Shown here in pieces: positions 16,791 to 25,733 of a stretch of DNA of 37,303 nucleotides (the first letter of the stretch is position 1; each line of letters starts with the position of its first letter). Made by a program: the position numbers and the translations under genes. The notes below the pieces were generated by a model. It was not told the origin of the DNA, made no database searches, and was given only the letters and a program-made list of their open reading frames with translations. The stretch comes from Candidatus Acetocimmeria pyornia. GTDB taxonomy: Bacteria > Bacillota > Sulfobacillia > UBA3575. The DNA lies in NCBI GenBank assembly GCA_004367365.1, contig SESX01000005.1:1-37303 (forward strand). Direction: 5' to 3'.

Positions 16791-18332
16791 GTGAATGGGA
16801 TTCTAATCGGTCTTCTAGGGCTTGTCATCGGTTCTGTCATTTTTATGGCCGGCTATGTGATGCGCAAGTTCATTGCTGAAGCCAAAATCGGCTCTGCCGA
16901 GGAGGCGGCCCAGCGCATCGTGGAGGAAGCTACCAAGGAAGGGGAGGCCAGAAAAAGGGAGGCCATCCTTGAGGCCAAGGAAGAAGTGCACCGGCTCCGG
17001 AATGACCTGGAAAAGGAAAGCCGTGAACGCCGCAGTGAACTGCACAGGCTGGAGAGGCGCCTCGTCCAGAAGGAAGAAGCCCTCGACCGTAAGAGCGAAA
17101 CCCTGGAAAAGAAGGAAATCAGCCTTATCAAGCAGGAGGAAGAAATCAGAAAAACCAAGGAGGAATTGGACGAGCTCAAGGCCAGGGAGTTGAAGGAACT
17201 AGAAAAGATTTCGGGACTCTCTAGTGATGAGGCCCGGAAATTGCTTCTCAATAACATTGAGAAAGAAATCGAACATGAGGCAGCCGTGATGGTTCGGGAT
17301 CTTGAAGCCAAGGCTAAAGAGGAAGGCGAAAAGAGGGCTCGCGAGATCATCTCCCTGGCTATCCAGCGGTGTGCAGCCGACCACGTGGCCGAAACCACGG
17401 TTTCAGTGGTGGAATTACCCAATGACGAGATGAAGGGTCGTATTATCGGCAGGGAAGGGCGGAATATTCGCGCCCTGGAGACCCTGACCGGTATTGATCT
17501 CATTATTGACGATACGCCGGAAGCGGTAATTCTCTCGGGATTTGACCCCATCAGGCGCGAGATCGCCCGGATTGCCCTGGAGAAGTTGGTGGCTGATGGA
17601 CGCATCCACCCGGCGAGGATTGAAGAGATGGTGGAAAAGGCAAAGCGGGAGATGGACGCCCGGATCCGTGAGGCCGGGGGACAGGCAACTTTTGACACCG
17701 GTGTCCACGGACTGCATCCGGACCTGGTCAAACTGCTGGGGAGGTTAAACTTCCGGACAAGTTACGGGCAAAATGTTTTGAAACACTCCATCGAGGTTGC
17801 TTTCCTTGCTGCGGCGATGGCGGCGGAACTTGGGGTTGATGCCCAGCTGGCCAAGAGGGCAGGCCTCCTTCACGACATCGGCAAGGCTGTCGACCACGAG
17901 GTGGAAGGCCCCCATGTCGCCAGCGGCATCGAGCTCCTGAAGAAATATCGTGAAGCCCCTGAGGTCATTGATGCCATGGCTGCCCACCATGGGGACGTGG
18001 AACCTGCTTCGGTTGAGGCCGTCCTGGTGGCTGCAGCTGATGCCCTTTCGGCTGCCCGACCCGGTGCGCGGCGGGAAACCCTGGAGGCCTACATCAAGCG
18101 TCTTCAGAAACTCGAGGATATTGCGGATTCCTTTGAAGGTGTAGAGAAGGCGTATGCGATTCAGGCCGGGCGGGAAATCCGGATCATGGTCAAGCCAGAA
18201 AGGGTGGATGATACCAGGGCTGCCAAGATGGCCCGTGATATCGTTAAGAAAATAGAGGGCCAGCTTGAGTACCCAGGCCAAATCAAGGTGGTTGTGATCA
18301 GGGAAACCCGGGCGGTCGAGTACGCCAGGTAG
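16791..18332 (+). CDS. rny: Ribonuclease Y
   Basis: 513 aa. Membrane-anchored endoribonuclease that starts mRNA decay in many Firmicutes. N-terminal helix (about 3-25), long coiled coil (about 30-155, Glu/Lys/Arg-rich), KH RNA-binding domain ([15 protein letters not shown] near 215-230), and an HD catalytic domain ([13 protein letters not shown] near 360). GTG 16791 is chosen because GGGGAGGTGA sits 5 nt upstream; GTG 16782 in the track lies inside that site. It sits downstream of the intergenic RNA and its terminator, and could be read by terminator bypass. Confidence 0.96.
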   Translation: MNGILIGLLGLVIGSVIFMAGYVMRKFIAEAKIGSAEEAAQRIVEEATKEGEARKREAILEAKEEVHRLRNDLEKESRERRSELHRLERRLVQKEEALDRKSETLEKKEISLIKQEEEIRKTKEELDELKARELKELEKISGLSSDEARKLLLNNIEKEIEHEAAVMVRDLEAKAKEEGEKRAREIISLAIQRCAADHVAETTVSVVELPNDEMKGRIIGREGRNIRALETLTGIDLIIDDTPEAVILSGFDPIRREIARIALEKLVADGRIHPARIEEMVEKAKREMDARIREAGGQATFDTGVHGLHPDLVKLLGRLNFRTSYGQNVLKHSIEVAFLAAAMAAELGVDAQLAKRAGLLHDIGKAVDHEVEGPHVASGIELLKKYREAPEVIDAMAAHHGDVEPASVEAVLVAAADALSAARPGARRETLEAYIKRLQKLEDIADSFEGVEKAYAIQAGREIRIMVKPERVDDTRAAKMARDIVKKIEGQLEYPGQIKVVVIRETRAVEYAR

Positions 18333-18363
18333 CCTGAGTTAAACAAGTTGCAGGCCTTGAAAA

Positions 18364-18404
18364 GCACCAGACACCCCCGGCCCTGCCGGGGGTGTCTGGT
18401 GCTA
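18364..18404 (+). terminator. Perfect 19-bp hairpin after rny
   Basis: Arms 18364-18382 and 18386-18404 (outer bases AGCACCAGACACC) pair without mismatch around loop CCT. There is no T-run (ACCAAAACTTT follows), so it may work as an mRNA 3'-end barrier, a weak terminator or a mobile repeat instead of a standard terminator. Confidence 0.7.
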
Positions 18405-18543
18405 CCAAAACTTTCTGCTTGGATGCCTTGCTCCGATGGCAGGAATCGGAACTACGGTAGAGAATCTTTCCGGTAACACAAACTACTGTACGGGAGGTTG
18501 CTTGGCACTGGTCATGCGGTTTCAGCCGTCAGGAGGGTGAGAA

Positions 18544-19062
18544 TTGGATAAACATCTGATGGTGAGCAGTAATGTTTCCAAGAGTGTGAGCCTGCTGATC
18601 TCAATTCTAGTGAGATACCCGGAGCTGGGAACAATAAACTACGACCCCAAGAACCATATTTTGAAATTTACCTTTCTCATTGCCAAGCTCATATCTGATT
18701 CGGAATACAGGCTTCTCGAGGAGAAGCTTTCAGCTGGTATCGAGGTTTACCACCAGCTGCGAGGAAGTTCGGATTATGTTTTTAAAGTCAAGACGACCCG
18801 GTTTGGGCGGGTAACGGTAGTTGACATCAAAAGGGATGTTACCACGTTAAGCCAGGAGGAGCTATCCCTCATGATCGAGGTTTTGAGGGAACAATGGGGT
18901 GATGTCCTGGTTGTGGATGAAAACGATGCCGTTTTGGAAGAGGAGTTGTTGATTCAGGAAGAATTAATTGAGGAGATGCTTGAAGATCTCAAGGATGGCG
19001 CCCAGGGCAAGAATTTAATCGCCTTTCGCGAGGAGGGGCGGGTTTTGGTCTTCAATAAGTGA
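18544..19062 (+). CDS. Conserved-looking unknown protein between rny and ymdB
   Basis: 172 aa, TTG start behind GGAGGGTGA. Soluble, acidic, no signal peptide or membrane helix. The first 110 residues look like an alpha/beta domain (ILVRYPELGTINYDPKNH, RGSSDYVFKVKTTRFGRVTV). A strongly acidic helix (EEELLIQEELIEEMLEDL) follows, and the end is a short beta hairpin (NLIAFREEGRVLVFNK). I recognise no family. It is set between two RNA-related genes, RNase Y and the YmdB phosphodiesterase, and ends about 46 bases before ymdB, so it may be part of the same transcript. Confidence 0.82.
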   Translation: MDKHLMVSSNVSKSVSLLISILVRYPELGTINYDPKNHILKFTFLIAKLISDSEYRLLEEKLSAGIEVYHQLRGSSDYVFKVKTTRFGRVTVVDIKRDVTTLSQEELSLMIEVLREQWGDVLVVDENDAVLEEELLIQEELIEEMLEDLKDGAQGKNLIAFREEGRVLVFNK

Positions 19063-19108
19063 AGGACCGAAGCTAGGCTCTGGCTTGGGATGATGTGGAG
19101 GTCCGACT

Positions 19109-19891
19109 GTGATTATCCTTTTTATTGGTGATATTGTTGGTAAACCGGGTCGGCAAATTGTGAAGTCCTGTTTACCCGACCTTCTGGCCAGGGAACGGGT
19201 TGATTTCTGCCTGGCCAACGGCGAGAATGCCGCCGGGGGCATGGGGATCACCAGAGCGGTGGCTGATGAGCTCTTTGCGGCCGGGATCGATATTCTTACC
19301 ATGGGGAACCACGTCTGGGACAAAAAAGAGGTCTACCAGTTCATCGACCACGAAACCCGGATGGTAAGACCGTTGAACTACCCCGATGGGACACCGGGTC
19401 GTGGTTCTGTGCTGGTACAGACTAAGAAGAAGCTCAAGGTAGGCGTGGTGAATGTTTCGGGACGGGTATTCTCCCAGGTCAGCCTCGGTTGTCCTTTCCG
19501 TGCGGCAGCGGTGGAAACAGAGAAACTCAAAAGGGAGACCCCGGTGGTCATCGTTGACTTTCACGCGGAGGCAACTTCGGAAAAAATGGCCATGGGCTGG
19601 CACCTGGATGGGAAGGTAAGTGCTGTCTTGGGTACCCATACCCATGTTCCGACTGCGGACGAGCGGATTCTACCCGGCGGAACGGCCTACATAACCGATG
19701 TTGGGATGACCGGCCCTGTTGATTCAGTGATCGGGGTGAAGAAGGAGCTAATTCTGGAGCGCTTTTTGACCCAGCTTCCGGTGCGCTTCGAAGTGGCCAA
19801 GGGGAAAAGGGTTTTCCAGGCCGTGGTACTTGATGTCGAGGAAAAGAGCGGTAAAGCGAGGTCTATCCGCAGGCTCGAATGTAGGGAGTGA
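19109..19891 (+). CDS. ymdB: YmdB-family metallophosphoesterase (TIGR00282)
   Basis: 260 aa. Phosphodiesterase that in Bacillus subtilis YmdB hydrolyses 2',3'-cAMP and affects biofilm and motility choice. The dimetal motifs are all present: FIGDIVGKPGR, LANGENAAGGMG, MGNHVWD, DFHAEATSEK and GTHTHVPTAD. GTG 19109 follows GGAGGT at 6 nt. The rny-ymdB-spoVS order is a familiar Firmicute cluster, here with one unknown gene inserted after rny. Confidence 0.92.
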   Translation: MIILFIGDIVGKPGRQIVKSCLPDLLARERVDFCLANGENAAGGMGITRAVADELFAAGIDILTMGNHVWDKKEVYQFIDHETRMVRPLNYPDGTPGRGSVLVQTKKKLKVGVVNVSGRVFSQVSLGCPFRAAAVETEKLKRETPVVIVDFHAEATSEKMAMGWHLDGKVSAVLGTHTHVPTADERILPGGTAYITDVGMTGPVDSVIGVKKELILERFLTQLPVRFEVAKGKRVFQAVVLDVEEKSGKARSIRRLECRE

Positions 19892-20156
19892 CCCGGATCC
19901 AACGGGCGGCATCACTACCTCCTTCCGTGTCGTTACCCGTATACATACCCCAATGAAGATGAGTAATGGGGCGAGAATATTGTCAGAAAAATGGAGCTTT
20001 TGCGTCTTGTCAAGAAACGATTTCAGTGGTAACATAGAGGTGCTAACACTATCATAGTAGCCAGGGTGGGTACGGACATGACAGCCACAGTATTAGTAGT
20101 GACGGTGTAGGATCAAGTATAAGGTATTGATACTCACACGAAGGAGGGCATTGCTA

Positions 20157-20417
20157 GTGGAAGTTCTAAAGGTGTCGGCCAAGTCGAGTCCTAACGCAGT
20201 TGCCGGGGCATTAGCTGGAGTCCTGCGGGAGAGAGGTGGGGCCGAGATACAGGCCATCGGAGCTGGAGCTTTGAACCAGGCGGTGAAAGCGGTGGCGATC
20301 GCCCGGGGCTTTGTTGCCCCCAGTGGAATGGACCTTGTGTGCATCCCTGCCTTCACAGATATCCAGATCGACGGAGAGGAAAGAACCGCGATTAAACTCA
20401 TCGTCCAGCCGCGTTAA
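20157..20417 (+). CDS. spoVS: Stage V sporulation protein S
   Basis: 86 aa, nearly invariant family: EVLKVSAKSSPNAVAGALAG and GFVAPSGMDLVCIPAFTDIQ. An Alba-like fold; needed for spore coat assembly and late septation stages in B. subtilis. GTG 20157 sits 8 nt after AAGGAGGG; the track adds ten unsupported N-terminal residues. The 265 bases upstream of it hold no other gene. A GAGAATATT stretch near 19972 resembles a sigma-H -10, which would fit known spoVS control, but its -35 is poor. Confidence 0.96.
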   Translation: MEVLKVSAKSSPNAVAGALAGVLRERGGAEIQAIGAGALNQAVKAVAIARGFVAPSGMDLVCIPAFTDIQIDGEERTAIKLIVQPR

Positions 20418-20462
20418 GAGAACAAGTCTATTTGATCCGTTCCACGCGAGAATGGTCTCTTG

Positions 20463-20493
20463 ATCCGTCCTTGTGTGCGGACGGATTTTTATT
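20463..20493 (+). terminator. Rho-independent terminator of spoVS
   Basis: ATCCGTCC (20463-20470) pairs with GGACGGAT (20479-20486), loop TTGTGTGC, then a T-rich tail. Confidence 0.9.
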
Positions 20494-20539
20494 TGTCTGG
20501 AGCCAAGAGACTGAAAGCAAAGAGAATAGGGGGGAGATG

Positions 20540-21517
20540 ATGCCGGGAAATTTACACCATGAGAGCATTGTGGTGGACATGCATGCCGATACCCTTTTGG
20601 ATGTGTTGAAAGGGAAAAGACGCCTGGCGGACCAGGGTAAAGGCGGGCATGTTGACCTCAGCCGGCTGCGCCGGGGCGGGGTAAGGGTGCAGTTCTTTGC
20701 CTGCTTTATCGAGCCCGAGTACAAGCCGGAAAGGGCCCTGAAGCAAGCACTGCGTTTGCTTGACGCTTTTTACCGGGAGGAAGAAGCCAACCGGTCTGAA
20801 CTGCAGTTGGCCACCAGTGTCGAAGAAATCCAAGGCATCGCGGCAGCCGGGAAGATCGCTGCCATTCTCAGTATTGAGGGAGGGGAGGCCTTGGAGAGAG
20901 ACCTGGGGGTCTTGCGCATCTTCTACCGGCTGGGGGTAAGGTCCCTCTGCTTGACCTGGAACGAGCGTAACTACCTGGCCGACGGTGTTGCCGAGGGGCG
21001 GGCAGGCGGGGGGTTGACCCGGTTTGGGGTTGAGGTGGTCCGAGAACTTAACCGGCTTGGCATGCTGGTAGATGTCTCCCATCTTGGGGAAAGGGGATTC
21101 TGGGATGTCCTCGAGGTTTCCACTTCTCCGGTGATAGCTTCCCATTCCAATGCGAGGGCCCTGTGTGACCATCCTCGTAACCTCACAGACCAGCAGATCC
21201 GCGCTTTAGCTGCCCACGGGGGGGTAGTAGGGATCAATTTTGCCCCTCATTTCCTGGCCGAGGACGGCAATGCATGCCTGGACGCGGTGGTTGCCCATAT
21301 TGAGTACCTGCTTGAACTTGTAGGCCCGGACCACGTCGGGCTTGGGTCTGACTTTGACGGTATTGAAAAGACCCCGCGTGGCCTGGAGGATGTCCGGTTC
21401 CTCCCCGAGTTAACCGAAGCCCTGCTTGCCCGGGGAATCGATGCCGAGACCGTGCAGAAGGTCCTGGGGCGTAACATCCTGCGGGTGATGGACCAGGTTT
21501 TCAGACCTGGCACGTAA
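20540..21517 (+). CDS. Membrane/renal dipeptidase family M19
   Basis: 325 aa. Zinc dipeptidase of the amidohydrolase fold. The metal ligands are all visible: HAD in VVDMHADTLLD, the bridging Glu in SIEGGEAL, His in VDVSHLGERG, His in IASHSNARALCDHPRN, and SDFDG near the end. The family cleaves dipeptides, including D-amino-acid ones. ATG 20540 follows AGGGGGGAG; ATG 20537 is equally in frame but too close, and the long N-terminal extension in the track runs through the spoVS terminator. Confidence 0.92.
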   Translation: MPGNLHHESIVVDMHADTLLDVLKGKRRLADQGKGGHVDLSRLRRGGVRVQFFACFIEPEYKPERALKQALRLLDAFYREEEANRSELQLATSVEEIQGIAAAGKIAAILSIEGGEALERDLGVLRIFYRLGVRSLCLTWNERNYLADGVAEGRAGGGLTRFGVEVVRELNRLGMLVDVSHLGERGFWDVLEVSTSPVIASHSNARALCDHPRNLTDQQIRALAAHGGVVGINFAPHFLAEDGNACLDAVVAHIEYLLELVGPDHVGLGSDFDGIEKTPRGLEDVRFLPELTEALLARGIDAETVQKVLGRNILRVMDQVFRPGT

Positions 21518-21687
21518 CTGAAAGTTCAGGGTATTGAGTCTTTTCCTCTATGAGAGGAGAAAGAAGTGGTGGTAGCTAATTAATGGAATTGTGGCTTTGA
21601 GGAAGAAGGTAACCCGTTGGAATACCCCCTCAGAACCCTAGGTATAATACTACAGGATTTCTTCGATGTTCTGGGGAGGGTGAAAGT

Positions 21688-21969
21688 GTGAGAGGCGATT
21701 CCAATGGTTTTCGGGTCCAGATTGAGACTCTAGAAAGGAAGGTGGCCGGTTTACGACTCAGCCGGAGGGTCTTGATGAACCTGGTAATCACCCAGGAAAG
21801 GGAAAAACAGGTTCGGGTGAGACGCCTCCAGGAGGAAAACAAGCGGCTCAAGGAGGCAAACCGGAGGTACGTCAAAACCTTATGGGCAAAAAACCGGCGC
21901 ATACACTACCTGGAAGAGATGGTCCGAAGTCTTCTTAACCGGGACCAAGAGATCAGCCCGGCCAAGTAA
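21688..21969 (+). CDS. Small coiled-coil protein of unknown function
   Basis: 93 aa, GTG start behind GGGGAGGGTGAAA. Highly charged, with heptad-like spacing through most of the length (FRVQIETLERKVAGLRLSRR, RLQEENKRLKEANRRYV). No Cys and no membrane segment. A consensus-like TATAAT (21643-21648) lies upstream but lacks a good -35. It is followed by a terminator-like hairpin, so it is likely a single-gene transcript. It could be a cell-division or scaffolding type protein, but nothing in the sequence shows this. Confidence 0.72.
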   Translation: MRGDSNGFRVQIETLERKVAGLRLSRRVLMNLVITQEREKQVRVRRLQEENKRLKEANRRYVKTLWAKNRRIHYLEEMVRSLLNRDQEISPAK

Positions 21970-22007
21970 GGGGTTGGCCCTGAAAGCAGAGTAAGATCTT
22001 ATCGTTC

Positions 22008-22042
22008 ATGAGGAGAAGGCCGGAAAGGCCTTCACTCATTTT
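22008..22042 (+). terminator. Terminator after the coiled-coil gene
   Basis: GAAGGCC (22015-22021) pairs with GGCCTTC (22027-22033), loop GGAAA. An outer ATGAG/CTCAT pairing follows beyond a small internal loop, with TTTT at the end. It also overlaps the end of the small minus-strand gene. Confidence 0.7.
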
Positions 22043-22232
22043 CTGCGTCAATATCCTTGGTGTCACGTACAAGGCTGTGGGGAAACCACTTATTGGACCA
22101 CCAGCCGCTGATGGGAGTAATCTCATATCCTGTCTCGAAATCGTCGGGTCGGAGTGGTGTCTCGAAACGTCGCGACCTGGGCACGGGTCTTGACCTGGTT
22201 AGCCGGTTCTTGTTGGGTTCTTCCCTGGGCAC
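22032..22232 (-). CDS. Small basic protein, unknown
   Basis: 66 aa from GTG 22232. Support comes from a near-perfect Shine-Dalgarno, AAAGGAGGTC, 7 nt ahead of that GTG. The Arg/Pro-rich N-terminal half (REEPNKNRLTRSRPVPRSRR) leads into an acidic-aromatic C-terminal half (DDFETGYEITPISGWWSNKW) that looks like real protein. The ORF track's start at 22283 precedes the Shine-Dalgarno. The opposite-strand ORF at 22057-22338 has no ribosome binding site. I recognise no family. The length is small, so doubt remains. Confidence 0.5.
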   Translation of the reverse strand: MPREEPNKNRLTRSRPVPRSRRFETPLRPDDFETGYEITPISGWWSNKWFPHSLVRDTKDIDAENE

Positions 22233-22427
22233 TCCTTTAGACCTCCTTTCGCTGGTTGCCGGGACTGGCCCGGGTTCTTCCACGGAAGAATCTGTACGCC
22301 GCAGGCCTGGAGGGTCAGGGAATCAGAAACGGGACTGAAGCAAGGACCATGGCAGCAGGAGCATTAGGGATTAGTGTTTTTTGGGACGAGATACGGCGCA
22401 TACTTTCCAGAGAGAGGTGGACGGTTG

Positions 22428-23009
22428 GTGACAATAGCTATTCCGGTGGGTATCTCCAGCAGACACATCCATCTGACGGCAGAGGCGGTCGAAGTTCTGT
22501 TCGGGCCGGGCCACGAGTTAAGAGTGTACAAACCCTTGAGTCAACCGGGTGAGTTTGCCGCGGTGGAAACTGTAAACCTGGTGGGGCCAAAGGCTACCCT
22601 GAAAAAGGTCAGGGTCCTGGGGCCGGTTCGGAGTCAGACCCAGGTGGAGATCTCCAAGACAGACGGTTATATCCTGGGGATTCGGCCTCCCATTAGAGAA
22701 TCGGGTCACCTCGAAGATACCCCAGGGATTGTCGTACAGGGACCCGCCGGTGAATTGGCCCTCGAGAAAGGAGTCATTGTCGCCCAGAGGCACATTCATG
22801 CCACTCCAGAGGACGCTCAACGCCTGGGGGTCAAGGATTCCGACCTGGTAGCGGTAAAGTGCACCGGAAAAAGGGCCCTCATTTTCGAAAATGTTATCTT
22901 CCGGGTCAAGAGAGACTGGAAGCTGGAGATGCACATGGATACCGATGAAGCCAATGCTGCCAACCTGCGTACTGGCGACTTGGTCGAATTATGGGTACCG
23001 GGAGAGTAA
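22428..23009 (+). CDS. pduL: Phosphate propanoyltransferase PduL
   Basis: 193 aa. PduL interconverts acyl-CoA and acyl-phosphate. The two zinc-binding signatures are intact: VGISSRHIHLTAEA near the start and VIVAQRHIHATPEDAQRLGV at about 120. GTG 22428 is preceded by AGAGAGGTGG. The protein is near the usual length without the N-terminal microcompartment-targeting extension, and no microcompartment shell gene is nearby. A housekeeping phosphotransacetylase role, making acetyl-phosphate for ATP by an acetate kinase, is therefore more likely. Confidence 0.92.
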   Translation: MTIAIPVGISSRHIHLTAEAVEVLFGPGHELRVYKPLSQPGEFAAVETVNLVGPKATLKKVRVLGPVRSQTQVEISKTDGYILGIRPPIRESGHLEDTPGIVVQGPAGELALEKGVIVAQRHIHATPEDAQRLGVKDSDLVAVKCTGKRALIFENVIFRVKRDWKLEMHMDTDEANAANLRTGDLVELWVPGE

Positions 23010-23143
23010 CCAACCGGATTTTCTACACTCTTGGGTCCCCTTTATTATTTTCGGCTGGGGGACAGTGGATACGGGGATCTTACAGGAAGGAGATAGAACA
23101 TCTGTCTCGAATGATAAAATAAGCCACGTACGGGGGGTTCCCA

Positions 23144-23659
23144 ATGGAAGCCGAATTAAAGCGTCTGTACTCCGCCCAGAAGGTCTGCGAAATGCTCGGG
23201 ATAACCCCGCATATGCTCCGTATCATCCTCTCGGAGTACCGTTCCTGGTTAACGGGTCCGGAAGTTGAAATAGGACCCCTCCATGTCCCGGCTGAAGATG
23301 TGGCTACGATCCGGAAGATAGTGAAGATGCAGAACGGCGGAAAAAGAAAAGGAGAGATTGTAGCGTCCTTGAAACAGGCCCAAGCAGGTACAGGTCATGG
23401 ATCCAGCGCGGATGCCGCCGGTGGCCAGGCACTTCAGGGGGGTAAGGGACTAGAGCCGGAAGAACTCCTGCGACGTCTGGATGAGCTTAACAAGGCCCTG
23501 GCCCAGAGTGAAAGCCGGCGCCTGGAGGACCGGGATCGCCTTCTTACTGCGCTGATCCGGACCCAACAGGAAATCCAGCAGCTGAGGTATGAGCTGGCCC
23601 TGGCAAGCTCCCGGAAGGACCGCAGGAGGAAAGGTTTTCTGGCCCGGCTCTTCGGGTGA
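23144..23659 (+). CDS. MerR-like helix-turn-helix protein with coiled coil
   Basis: 171 aa. The N-terminus (about 8-60; LYSAQKVCEMLGITPHMLRI) is a MerR-type winged-helix DNA-binding domain. A low-complexity linker (about 78-98) follows, then a coiled coil (about 105-158), and a very basic tail ending RKGFLARLFG. This layout is common in small Firmicute proteins linked to plasmid or chromosome maintenance and to regulation. The tail looks amphipathic and could touch the membrane. ATG 23144 is used. The target is unknown. Confidence 0.75.
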   Translation: MEAELKRLYSAQKVCEMLGITPHMLRIILSEYRSWLTGPEVEIGPLHVPAEDVATIRKIVKMQNGGKRKGEIVASLKQAQAGTGHGSSADAAGGQALQGGKGLEPEELLRRLDELNKALAQSESRRLEDRDRLLTALIRTQQEIQQLRYELALASSRKDRRRKGFLARLFG

Positions 23660-23688
23660 TGGATTGGGTGTGCCAATGGGCGAAAAGG

Positions 23689-23722
23689 AAACCGGGGAAC
23701 ACTTGATAGGTCCCCGGTTTTG
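23689..23722 (+). terminator. Rho-independent terminator after the HTH gene
   Basis: AAACCGGGGA (23689-23698) pairs with TCCCCGGTTT (23711-23720), ending in four T. Confidence 0.85.
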
Positions 23723-23801
23723 CGTGGCCGTCTACTTCCCACCGTTGGTGCTGCTACCTGTGGATACCTGTGGATACTGGTTTACTTAGAGCTGGTAACA
23801 G

Positions 23802-24320
23802 TTATTGCTGCTCTAGCCCTTTCACGACTACCGTTCCCTGCTCATCAACCTGGTGGCAGTTGATACAGTTCTTATCGTACTCTTCTGTGTAATGCTCTCC
23901 TTCGATGATGTGAGCCCGGTGCAGGATTTTCCGGAAGGGCCTTTCGCTTTCCGCGTCGTGGCAGACAATACACTCGGCTACCGTGTTGGCATTAGTTTCA
24001 GGATGGTCTGCGATTGCCTTGGCCTCTGCATTCAAGGTGTAGTCCTTTTCTTCGTTAATCTTGCGGTGACAGTCACCACAGCCCCCCGGGGCATTGTCCT
24101 TAGTTACCCGTTCAAGTTTTTCCGCAAGCTCGTCGGCACCATCGGCTCCATCTTCATCACCGTCCTGCTGTTCTTCTCCTGCCCCGTCATCTTCATCGGC
24201 CCCATTGCCTTCGTCCGGATCTGCCTGGGGACATCCAGAGAGAACAAGAGCCCCTGCCAGAACCATGATTACAAAGACCACCAGCACCAAGAGCCTGCTT
24301 CTTTGTCCTGCCCATACCAA
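23802..24320 (-). CDS. Multihaem c-type cytochrome lipoprotein
   Basis: 172 aa from TTG 24320, chosen because GAGGAGGG lies just upstream and it gives a clean lipoprotein signal: a short basic start, a hydrophobic core and the lipobox LVLSGC. A highly acidic linker follows (about 35-75; Asp/Glu/Gly-rich), and then three CXXCH haem sites: CGDCH, CIVCH and CINCH. The mature protein would sit lipid-anchored outside the membrane and carry electrons, possibly to an outside acceptor or a membrane reductase. No cytochrome maturation or partner gene is in view. It is the only minus-strand gene here with its own signal peptide besides the lipoprotein at 28837. Confidence 0.88.
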   Translation of the reverse strand: MVWAGQRSRLLVLVVFVIMVLAGALVLSGCPQADPDEGNGADEDDGAGEEQQDGDEDGADGADELAEKLERVTKDNAPGGCGDCHRKINEEKDYTLNAEAKAIADHPETNANTVAECIVCHDAESERPFRKILHRAHIIEGEHYTEEYDKNCINCHQVDEQGTVVVKGLEQQ

Positions 24321-24467
24321 GTTACAACCCTCCTCGCATTTTGATTTCTGACATAATATTCCCCTCATTGGAAGGCTTTATCCCTTCTTGCGCCGATATT
24401 CCGAAAGGCAGCCAATTTGTCCTGCCTGCTGCCTTTGGCATGGGGTGGGAGGGACAGGGGAAAAGGC

Positions 24468-24947
24468 TTAGGTGAGTAGGAGCTTGGCCCCTGCGGCCAG
24501 AAGGACCAAGCCCACGAACTTGAGCCAGGTGAAGGGTATTTGTTGAAGCCCGAAAAGGCCGAAATGGTCAACCAAGGCAGCCATTCCTACCTGGCCGACG
24601 ATAATGGCCGTGGTGGCTACGGCTGCCCCCAGTTTGGGGATGGTGATCACCACGCCGTAGGTGATGAGGATTCCCAGAAAACCACCGAGATAATAATACC
24701 ACGGGGCCTCACCAGCCCTTAGAAAACTGCCCTTTCCGAGGTTGAAGGCAAAAAGGATCACCGATACGGCTATGGTGGCAGTGAGGTGAACGATCAAGGT
24801 TGTTTCCCACAACCCAACTATTTTCCCCAGGGCGGAATTGATGGACCCCTGGATGGCCATGGATACACCGGACACTGCTGCTACCAGGAGAAAGACAATG
24901 GTTCCGGAAAGTAGATCAACTGTCAATGACACTGGGGGGAAAGACAT
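24468..24947 (-). CDS. DMT-superfamily YdcZ/DUF606 membrane protein
   Basis: 159 aa with about five membrane helices and GxxN/GxxG signatures of the DUF606 family (VSGVSMAIQGSINSALGK, GGFLGILITYGVVITIPKLG). These are half-size relatives of drug/metabolite transporters that work as dimers. ATG 24947 follows GGAGGT. The substrate is unknown. It is on the same strand as the TPR gene but about 80 bases from it. Confidence 0.85.
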   Translation of the reverse strand: MSFPPVSLTVDLLSGTIVFLLVAAVSGVSMAIQGSINSALGKIVGLWETTLIVHLTATIAVSVILFAFNLGKGSFLRAGEAPWYYYLGGFLGILITYGVVITIPKLGAAVATTAIIVGQVGMAALVDHFGLFGLQQIPFTWLKFVGLVLLAAGAKLLLT

Positions 24948-25025
24948 CAGATGACCTCCACTCTCAACGAAGACAGGTGGATATTGGGACCGGGATTACC
25001 AGGGTAGGGACTGGCAGCAACGACA

Positions 25026-25733
25026 TCATTGGGTCTTCATCTCACTCTGGCGAACCTCGGCGAGCTTTTCAAGGATCCGGTCAGCGGTCACATCGGATAG
25101 GTAGTCCTGTTTATCTTTACGGGCCAACGCCACTTCCAGGTTTCGCCTCGCCTGGGAAGTACGCCCCCGGGCGGCGTTCAGGCATCCCATCCAGTAATGG
25201 CTGTCGGGGTTCTTGGGATTGAGTTTGATGGCTTTGGAAAGGAAACGGTAGGCGCGGTCGTATTGCTGCTGGCGGAGATAGAGTTCACCAAGATGGGAGC
25301 AGGCCAGGTCATCTTTGGGGTTGAGGCGGAGGGCATGGTTAAGGGCTTGCTCAGCATCCTTCAAGCGCCCTAAGCGGCTCAAGACGAGCCCTTGGATGGC
25401 ATGGGCCCGGGCTGAGTTTGGAGCCAGGGAGATGGCTTCCTTAACTGTTGCCAGTGCTTGCTGGTAATCCCCCAGGTGCATGTATGCTAGTGCCAGGTTT
25501 TCGGCAACCTCAGGGTTTTGGGCGTCCAATTCTCTCGCCTTCCGGAGCAGGCGTTTGGCCTCGGGAAAATCACCTTCCACTAGAGTGAGATAACCCAAGC
25601 GTCCGTACGGGGAAGGATCCTCCGTGTTGCTGTTGAGGGCGCGGCGGTAAAAGGTGGGAGCCAGGGAGGTATTGACCCTCAAGAACTGGTTGATCCAGCC
25701 CAACCAGTGGTAGAAGATACTTTTCAGGCCCAT
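25026..25733 (-). CDS. TPR-repeat protein
   Basis: 235 aa from ATG 25733, with AAGGTGA ahead of it; the 75-residue extension in the track is not supported. After a short N-terminal region (WLGWINQFL) come about five tetratricopeptide repeats (about 40-205), for example AENLALAYMHLGDYQQAL and SHLGELYLRQQQYDRAYRFL. No signal peptide. It should scaffold protein contacts; partners are unknown. It is divergently placed from the sensor kinase with a 225-base gap in which no clear promoter was found. Confidence 0.87.
   Translation of the reverse strand: MGLKSIFYHWLGWINQFLRVNTSLAPTFYRRALNSNTEDPSPYGRLGYLTLVEGDFPEAKRLLRKARELDAQNPEVAENLALAYMHLGDYQQALATVKEAISLAPNSARAHAIQGLVLSRLGRLKDAEQALNHALRLNPKDDLACSHLGELYLRQQQYDRAYRFLSKAIKLNPKNPDSHYWMGCLNAARGRTSQARRNLEVALARKDKQDYLSDVTADRILEKLAEVRQSEMKTQ

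Noticed and set aside
22057-22338. 93-aa plus-strand ORF.
   Set aside because: No Shine-Dalgarno; the minus-strand gene has a near-perfect one.
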